From Desulfocurvus sp. (lineage in GTDB: Bacteria; Desulfobacterota; Desulfovibrionia; Desulfovibrionales; Desulfovibrionaceae), in NCBI RefSeq assembly GCF_023230885.1, contig NZ_JALNWM010000042.1, positions 1 through 19,022 of the forward strand: a stretch of 19,022 nt of DNA, in the 5' to 3' direction. Both the position numbers and the translations under genes were made by a program. The notes under the pieces are model-generated. The model did not search any database and was not told the DNA's origin. It saw only the letters and a list, made by a program, of their open reading frames with translations. This document shows, in pieces, positions 15,160-19,022 of the stretch; the stretch's first letter is position 1, and each line of letters opens with the position of its first letter.

Positions 15160-15357
15160 GGTGCTTCTCCTTGGCTTGCCGGCCTGGCCGGCCTGTGCGG
15201 CGATCCGGACCGGGCGGACCCCGGCGGCGGCGCCGTGTGTTGGAATGACGATGCGGGAATCAGCCGGTGGCGTCCGGAGAATGCGTGGCGTTCCGGGCGC
15301 CGCGCCCGGCGCGCCGCCCAGAGGGAAAACCCGAGGGAAAGGAGGGGCGCCGTGGCG
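15160..15357 (-). other. pssA-leuA spacer, no gene recognised
   Basis: The only sizeable gap in the cluster. On the minus strand it begins pyrimidine-rich (CTCCTTTCCCTCGGGTTTTCCC), then has a compact CCGGGCGC/GCGCCCGG inverted repeat (15293-15309 on the plus strand) without a T run. It ends with a CAGGCCGG/CCAGGCCGG direct repeat before the leuA SD. No ATG or GTG occurs on the minus strand here, so there is no leader peptide of the leucine-attenuator kind, and no T-box signature was seen. Confidence 0.5.
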
Positions 15358-16119
15358 CTACGAGTGCGTGCGAGTCCGCTCCCGTAGGATGTGGGGGCGG
15401 CGTAGGAGCAGATAGTAGGTGTGCACGGGCCCGGAAAGGACGTACCCGAACAGGATCAGGAAACCCAGGGCCCGGGGCTCGGAGGCGACCATCACGAAGA
15501 GCAGGATGGCGGTGACCATGCTGCTGAAGGGATGGGCCTTGACGAAATCGTATTCCTTGAAGGCGGCGTAGCGCACGCGGCTGACCATGAGGAAGGACAG
15601 GGCGTAGGCCAGCACGAGGGTCGCCTCGGGCAGGTGCGCGGACAGGAAGCCCGGGGCGAAAGGCTCGAAGAGCACCAGGGTGGCCATGACGCAGCCCTGG
15701 GCCGGGATGGGCAGGCCGATGAAGTATTTCTTGGACGTGGTGGAGGTGTTGACGTTGAAGCGCGCCAGCCGGAGCGCCCCGCAGACCACCAGCAGGAAGG
15801 CGGCCATGAGCCCCAGCCGCCCGTAGGCGGCGAGCTGCCACTGGTAGACCATGATGGCCGGGGTCACGCCGAAGGCCACCAGGTCGGCCAGGGAGTCGTA
15901 CTGGACGCCGAACTCGCTGGAGGAGCCGGTGAGCCGGGCGACCTTGCCGTCCATGCCGTCGAACAGGGCGCTGACCAGGATGGCCAGCGCGCTGGACTCG
16001 AACTGGCCCTGGATGGCCCACATGATGCCCAGAAAGCCCGAGAACAGGCTCGCCGTGGTGAGCATGTTGGGCAGGATGTAGACACCCTTATGGAACGGTC
16101 GGTCCGTCGGCTCGTGCAT
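15358..16119 (-). CDS. pssA: CDP-diacylglycerol--serine O-phosphatidyltransferase
   Basis: A 253-residue integral membrane enzyme that makes phosphatidylserine from CDP-diacylglycerol and serine. The CDP-alcohol phosphotransferase motif is complete: D57-G58-x2-A61-R62-x8-G71-x3-D75-x3-D79, within the first helical pair. Seven to eight hydrophobic helices follow, including AIMVYQWQLAAYG, LMAAFLLVVCGALRLARFNV, ATLVLFEPFAPGF, and VTAILLFVMVASE/LGFLILFGYVLSG near the end. RLARFNV and the IGLPIPAQG loop are typical of the Bacillus-type (PssA subclass II) enzyme. ATG directly follows the psd stop (TAG then ATG) with GGAAG about 6 nt before that stop, so it is coupled to psd, whose product uses its lipid. 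Confidence 0.96.
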   Translation of the reverse strand: MHEPTDRPFHKGVYILPNMLTTASLFSGFLGIMWAIQGQFESSALAILVSALFDGMDGKVARLTGSSSEFGVQYDSLADLVAFGVTPAIMVYQWQLAAYGRLGLMAAFLLVVCGALRLARFNVNTSTTSKKYFIGLPIPAQGCVMATLVLFEPFAPGFLSAHLPEATLVLAYALSFLMVSRVRYAAFKEYDFVKAHPFSSMVTAILLFVMVASEPRALGFLILFGYVLSGPVHTYYLLLRRPHILRERTRTHS

Positions 16120-16779
16120 CTAGTCTTCCGTGCGCCCGCCCTTGCGGCGGGCGATGGTGGTCTGCCCGGCGAGGACCCGTTCCCCGACGTGCACGGCTAT
16201 GTCATAGGCATCGGGCAGGTAAAGGTCAACCCTGGACCCGAACTTGATGAGCCCGAAGCGCTCGCCCCGGCCCAGGGCGTCGCCGGGCTCGGCGTGGCAG
16301 ACGATGCGCCGGGCCACCAGCCCCGCGATCTGCACCACGGACCACTGCCCGCCCTCGGCGCCGCGGATGGACAGGGCCATGCGCTCGTTGTCCTCGCTGG
16401 CCTTGTCCAGGCTGGCGTTCAGGAACTTGCCGGGATGGTACAGCAGGCGCTCCACCGTGCCCGCCACGGGCATCCGGTTCACATGCACGTCGAAAACGTT
16501 CATGAAAATGCACACGACCTTGCGCTCCTGGCCGGTGAACGGATCGCGGGCGACGCCGGTCTTGACCACCTTGCCGTCGGCCGGGGACACGGCCACCCCC
16601 GGCTCGGGCGAGGGGTAGCGCTCGGGGTCGCGGAAGAAGTTCACGGTCAGCGCCGTGAGCACGAGGCCCAGGGCCGTGCCGGTCACGCAGTCCAAAACGG
16701 CCAGGACCACGGTGAAAAAGGCGGCGAGGGCGATGGCGGGGGCGCCTTCCAGGGCGATGCCGACGGACGGTTTCTTCAT
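16120..16779 (-). CDS. psd: Phosphatidylserine decarboxylase proenzyme
   Basis: A 219-residue pyruvoyl enzyme converting phosphatidylserine to phosphatidylethanolamine. The self-cleavage site is G181-S182 in IKFGSRVDLY; S182 becomes the pyruvoyl group, leaving a beta chain of ~181 and an alpha chain of ~38 residues. Other conserved parts are two N-terminal hydrophobic stretches (~8-30 and 32-47), FFRDPER (48-54), SPADGKVV with D68, and VHVNRMP with H99 and YHPGKF with H115, candidates for the autoproteolysis triad. Length is that of the short PSD-A type. ATG lies 3 nt after the HAD gene stop, with GGAGG 9 nt upstream inside that gene. Confidence 0.97.
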   Translation of the reverse strand: MKKPSVGIALEGAPAIALAAFFTVVLAVLDCVTGTALGLVLTALTVNFFRDPERYPSPEPGVAVSPADGKVVKTGVARDPFTGQERKVVCIFMNVFDVHVNRMPVAGTVERLLYHPGKFLNASLDKASEDNERMALSIRGAEGGQWSVVQIAGLVARRIVCHAEPGDALGRGERFGLIKFGSRVDLYLPDAYDIAVHVGERVLAGQTTIARRKGGRTED

Positions 16780-16782
16780 GGA

Positions 16783-17436
16783 TCAGGCCTCCAGGCCAGG
16801 GCAGAACTTCCGGAACTGGGCTTCGAAGTCCTCGCGGCCGGTGTAGAAGATCGTATGCAGGCCCCGCGCCCGGGCGCGGCGGATATGGCCCTCGAAGTCG
16901 TCGATGAACAGCGCCCGCTCGGGGGCCACGTCCAGGGCGGCCAGGATGTCGTCGAACAGGGTGGGGTCCTTTTTGGTCTTGCCCAGGCGGTAGCTGTTCA
17001 GCACCAGGTCGAAATGGGCGAAGACGCCGTGGGCGGCGTCCAGTTCGTCGAGCCAGTTGGTCTGGTCGCTCAGGATGGCTACCTTGTACCCGGCGGCGCG
17101 CAGCTTGTCCACCCGGGCGAACATGAAGTCGCGCGGCACGAAGCGCGAGAGCAGCTCGCGGCGCAGGAGCCCGTCGGGCTCGCTCAGGCCCGTGCGCGCG
17201 CGAAGGGCCTCCCAGAACTCGGCCTCGGTGGCCCGGCCCTCGACATAGCCGCCCCGGCGGATCACATCCACGGCGGTCTCGGCCAGGCCGCCGGAATCCA
17301 TGCCGTGGCGCGCGGCGATGGCCTTGAAGCCCTCGAAGAACCCCTCCTCGGCCAGCACGCCCCCGAAATCGAAAATCACGGCGTCCAGGCTCACGCAGGG
17401 GCCGCCGACCACTGAATCCACAATCTTCTGCACCAT
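16783..17436 (-). CDS. HAD-superfamily hydrolase (subfamily IA), DFG variant
   Basis: A 217-residue haloacid dehalogenase-like protein. Motif I is IFDFGGVL (nucleophile D23, with G25 where phosphatases usually have a second Asp), motif II is ILSDQT (S123), motif III is TKKDPTLF (K156) and motif IV is ALFIDD (D179-D180). The alpha-helical cap is ~30-110. Similar DxG forms occur in the YihX/epoxide-hydrolase-phosphatase branch. The substrate cannot be read from the sequence; position ahead of psd-pssA might suggest a phospholipid-related phosphatase, but that is only context. The start used is ATG 17436 with GGAGG at 17446-17450. An upstream ATG at 17475 also has a good SD and would add 13 residues, but their codons (GCA, TTG, AGG, ATT) are unlike this genome. 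First gene of the cluster. Confidence 0.88.
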   Translation of the reverse strand: MVQKIVDSVVGGPCVSLDAVIFDFGGVLAEEGFFEGFKAIAARHGMDSGGLAETAVDVIRRGGYVEGRATEAEFWEALRARTGLSEPDGLLRRELLSRFVPRDFMFARVDKLRAAGYKVAILSDQTNWLDELDAAHGVFAHFDLVLNSYRLGKTKKDPTLFDDILAALDVAPERALFIDDFEGHIRRARARGLHTIFYTGREDFEAQFRKFCPGLEA

Positions 17437-17445
17437 GTTCGCAAT

Positions 17446-17450
17446 CCTCC
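17446..17450 (-). promoter_or_regulatory. SD supporting the shorter HAD start
   Basis: Minus-strand GGAGG with a 9-nt spacer to ATG 17436. A weak promoter-like pair (TTGACC at 17489-17494 and CATGAA at 17465-17470, 18 nt apart) would start the transcript between this SD and the upstream ATG 17475. That also favours the shorter start. Confidence 0.4.
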
Positions 17451-17553
17451 AGCGCAACGGTGCTTTCATGAACATATCGCGGCCTCCCGGTCAAGGTTGC
17501 TTGGACGGACCCCCGGCTTGCCAGCGCCCCCGGCCGTGGGCTACACCCCGGCG

Positions 17554-18564
17554 ATGGATCCGGTGACGCATATCGTATCCGGCGCCCTGGCCGGCCGCCT
17601 GGCCCGGGACGGCATGGGCACCCGCGCGGCCTACGGCCTGTGCGTCCTGGCGGCCTGGCTGCCCGACATCGACAACTTCGTGGGCCTGGGCCCCGAGGCC
17701 TACCTGCGCCACCACCGGGGCATCACCCACTCCCTGCTGGGCATCGTGGTCCAGGCCGTGCTGCTCGCCGCCGCCTTCCGACTTTTCGGCAGGGCCTTCA
17801 CGCCGCTTAAGACCTTCGCCCTGGCCCTGGCCCTTCTGGCCGGCCACCTGTGGCTGGACGTGATCACCTCCTTCGGCACCCAGCTCCTGGCGCCCTTTTC
17901 CGACGCGCGCCTGGCCTGGGGCGGCGTATTCATCATCGATCCGGTCATGACCTTGGGGGCCCTGGCGCTGCTTGTGCTGTCCCTGCGCCGGTCGGCCCGG
18001 GGGGCGGCGGGGCGGCGGCTGGCCGCGGCCGGGCTCGCGCTGCTGGTGGCCTACCCCCTGGCCTGCCACGGGGTGCGCGCCGTGGTCACGGCGGCCACGG
18101 CCAGAGCCCTGGCTCCCCACGGCTGGGACCGCTCCTTCGACATCTCGCCCGACGCCCTGTCGCCCTTCTTCTGGAAACTGACCGTGCGCGACGGGGAGCG
18201 CCTGCTCGTCGGGCACGTCACGGCCCTGACGGCCCCCGGCGACCCGCTGGAGCTGGAAAGCCACACCGCCGCCGACCCGCTGCTGCTGGAGCGGCTGGGC
18301 CAGCGGTCCTCCATGTTCGCCACCTGGGCCTGGTTCGCCCGCTTCCCCGTCGTCCAGGCCCAGGAGCTGCCCGGCGCCCAGGACGGGCGGACCCGCTTGC
18401 GCTTCCTCGACGCGCGCTTCCTGCCCACCTCCCCGGTCCTGCGCCCGCTGGCGGGCCGCCGCGAGACACCCTTCGCCATCACCGCCGTCCTGGCTCCGGA
18501 CGGCGCCCTGGAGCGCGTGCTCTACGCCGGGCACAGCCACCCCCTGCGCCCGCCCGGGTCCTGA
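17554..18564 (+). CDS. YdjM/DUF457-type membrane-bound metal-dependent hydrolase
   Basis: A 336-residue inner-membrane protein. The N-terminal half holds the family's metal-ligand set: MDPVTHIVSGAL (H6), WLPDIDNF (D38, D40), LRHHRGITHSLLG (H53, H54, H59), GHLWLDVITSFGTQLLAPFSD (H98, D102) and FIIDPVMT (D129). Hydrophobic helices are at about 22-37, 61-78, 88-104, 129-145 and 156-172. The C-terminal ~150 residues are a soluble beta-rich region (WKLTVRDGERLLVGHV...). Members are called metal-dependent hydrolases; E. coli YdjM is an SOS-induced relative, but the reaction is unknown. ATG 17554 was chosen because the conserved MDPVTH begins there; no convincing SD is visible. GTG 17536 and TTG 17497 are longer alternatives, also without SD. 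It is divergent from the HAD-psd-pssA-leu cluster. Confidence 0.88.
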   Translation: MDPVTHIVSGALAGRLARDGMGTRAAYGLCVLAAWLPDIDNFVGLGPEAYLRHHRGITHSLLGIVVQAVLLAAAFRLFGRAFTPLKTFALALALLAGHLWLDVITSFGTQLLAPFSDARLAWGGVFIIDPVMTLGALALLVLSLRRSARGAAGRRLAAAGLALLVAYPLACHGVRAVVTAATARALAPHGWDRSFDISPDALSPFFWKLTVRDGERLLVGHVTALTAPGDPLELESHTAADPLLLERLGQRSSMFATWAWFARFPVVQAQELPGAQDGRTRLRFLDARFLPTSPVLRPLAGRRETPFAITAVLAPDGALERVLYAGHSHPLRPPGS

Positions 18565-18913
18565 GGCCAGAAAAAACGCGAACGCCCGGCCCGCACCGGC
18601 CGCCCCCGCCCCGTTCCGCCCGGGCGAGCACCCCGCACTCCGCCCGGGCGCCCGGGCAGCCCGCAGGCCCGACCCGCGCACCCCGGCTCGTGCCAAGCCG
18701 CTCCCGCCGGCTTCGGCCCCGGCCCGTACCGGCTCCGCCGCCACCGTTATGCCGCACGCCGGGCCGCGGCAACTCCGCCCCGCCCGAGCCCGCGCCCCAT
18801 TCAGCTCCCCCGCTCCGGCCCCGGCCCGTGATGCTTCCACCCGCCCAAGCCCGCGCGCACGGCCCAGCCGGGCCCGGACCCGCGCCCCCCGGGCCCCGCG
18901 CCAGTCAAGACCG
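18565..18913. other. Gene-free, C-rich tail
   Basis: About 350 bases after the last stop hold no believable gene. Open frames here give only Pro/Arg/Ala or Gly/Arg low-complexity products. C clearly exceeds G on the plus strand (roughly 34 C to 19 G in 18601-18660). A run of six A (18571-18576) next to GC-rich sequence resembles one side of a bidirectional terminator whose partner arm is not seen. Base quality may already be falling here. Confidence 0.5.
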
Positions 18914-19022
18914 CCCCCCCCCCCCCCCCCCCCCCCCCCGCCCCAACCCCCCCCCCCCCCCACAAAAAAAACCCCCTTTTTTTACAAAATTTAAAAACAC
19001 CCCCCCCCACCCCCCCCCCCCC
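18914..19022. repeat. Homopolymer run at contig end, probable assembly artefact
   Basis: The sequence is C26 (18914-18939), G, CCCC, AA, C15 (18947-18961), then A8, C5, T7, an AT patch, C9 (19000-19008), A, C13 (19010-19022). Only one G occurs in the last 109 bases, in a genome otherwise rich in both G and C. This is not biological sequence of the same chromosome in any obvious way; low-quality read ends forced into a consensus are the simplest explanation. Confidence 0.85.

Noticed and set aside
15160..15357. Leucine-rich leader peptide or T-box before leuA
   Set aside because: No ATG or GTG on the coding strand and no T-box consensus in the spacer.
12094..15387. A 1097-residue open frame on the plus strand across leuA, leuC and leuD
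   Set aside because: It is antisense to clearly conserved leucine genes, has no domain pattern and is a codon-bias shadow.
15421..17415. A 664-residue plus-strand open frame opposite pssA, psd and the HAD gene
   Set aside because: Same shadow effect; the minus-strand proteins carry full catalytic motifs.
18749..18994. Open frame with a poly-proline stretch
   Set aside because: The prolines come from the poly-C artefact at the contig end.

Overview
The window is a GC-rich bacterial chromosomal segment with dense gene packing, short Shine-Dalgarno-led genes and strong GC-rich hairpin terminators. It most resembles a Desulfovibrio-type sulfate reducer (Desulfovibrionales). Three things point that way: the order psd-pssA-leuA-leuC-leuD-leuB, which I recall from that group; the ~419 aa homoaconitase-like LeuC paired with a 167 aa LeuD; and stand-alone genes such as an orphan receiver protein, a DUF4198 metal-uptake-type protein and a Tim44-like protein. 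The assignment rests on family recognition only, because no search was possible. The last ~110 bases are homopolymer-rich and look like a damaged contig end.

Layout. (1) 1-3105: a secreted DUF4198 protein (+), a small four-helix membrane protein of unknown function (-), a stand-alone CheY-like receiver (+) and a membrane-anchored Tim44-like protein (+). Perfect inverted repeats that can terminate in both directions sit at the two convergent boundaries (971-1005 and 3061-3104). (2) 3123-7621, all minus: a probable five-gene operon read mutT-type Nudix > metF > asd > class IV aminotransferase > GT4 glycosyltransferase. asd supplies the aspartate family (Lys/DAP, Thr, Met), metF supplies the methyl group for methionine, and the aminotransferase is of the branched-chain/D-amino-acid type. 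(3) 7785-8705 (+): an orphan family 3 solute-binding protein whose N-terminus is uncertain. It ends back-to-back with (4) an ABC-F ATPase (8706-10673, -). (5) 10705-17436, all minus: a tightly packed seven-gene cluster, HAD hydrolase > psd > pssA > leuA > leuC > leuD > leuB, closed by an intrinsic terminator at 10705-10742. It joins phosphatidylethanolamine synthesis to leucine synthesis. (6) 17554-18564 (+): a YdjM/DUF457-type membrane-bound metal-dependent hydrolase, followed by a C-rich tail without a gene.

No CRISPR array, tRNA, rRNA, transposase, phage gene or recognisable defence island was seen. Nothing here is clearly a new multi-gene system. The observations most worth a second look are: a DUF4198 protein whose predicted mature N-terminus is histidine; GC hairpins directly behind stop codons inside the asd operon, one with a GNRA loop; the plant-DAT1-like aminotransferase; stop/start fusion of lipid and leucine genes; a doubtful start or frameshift in the solute-binding protein; and the artefactual contig end.
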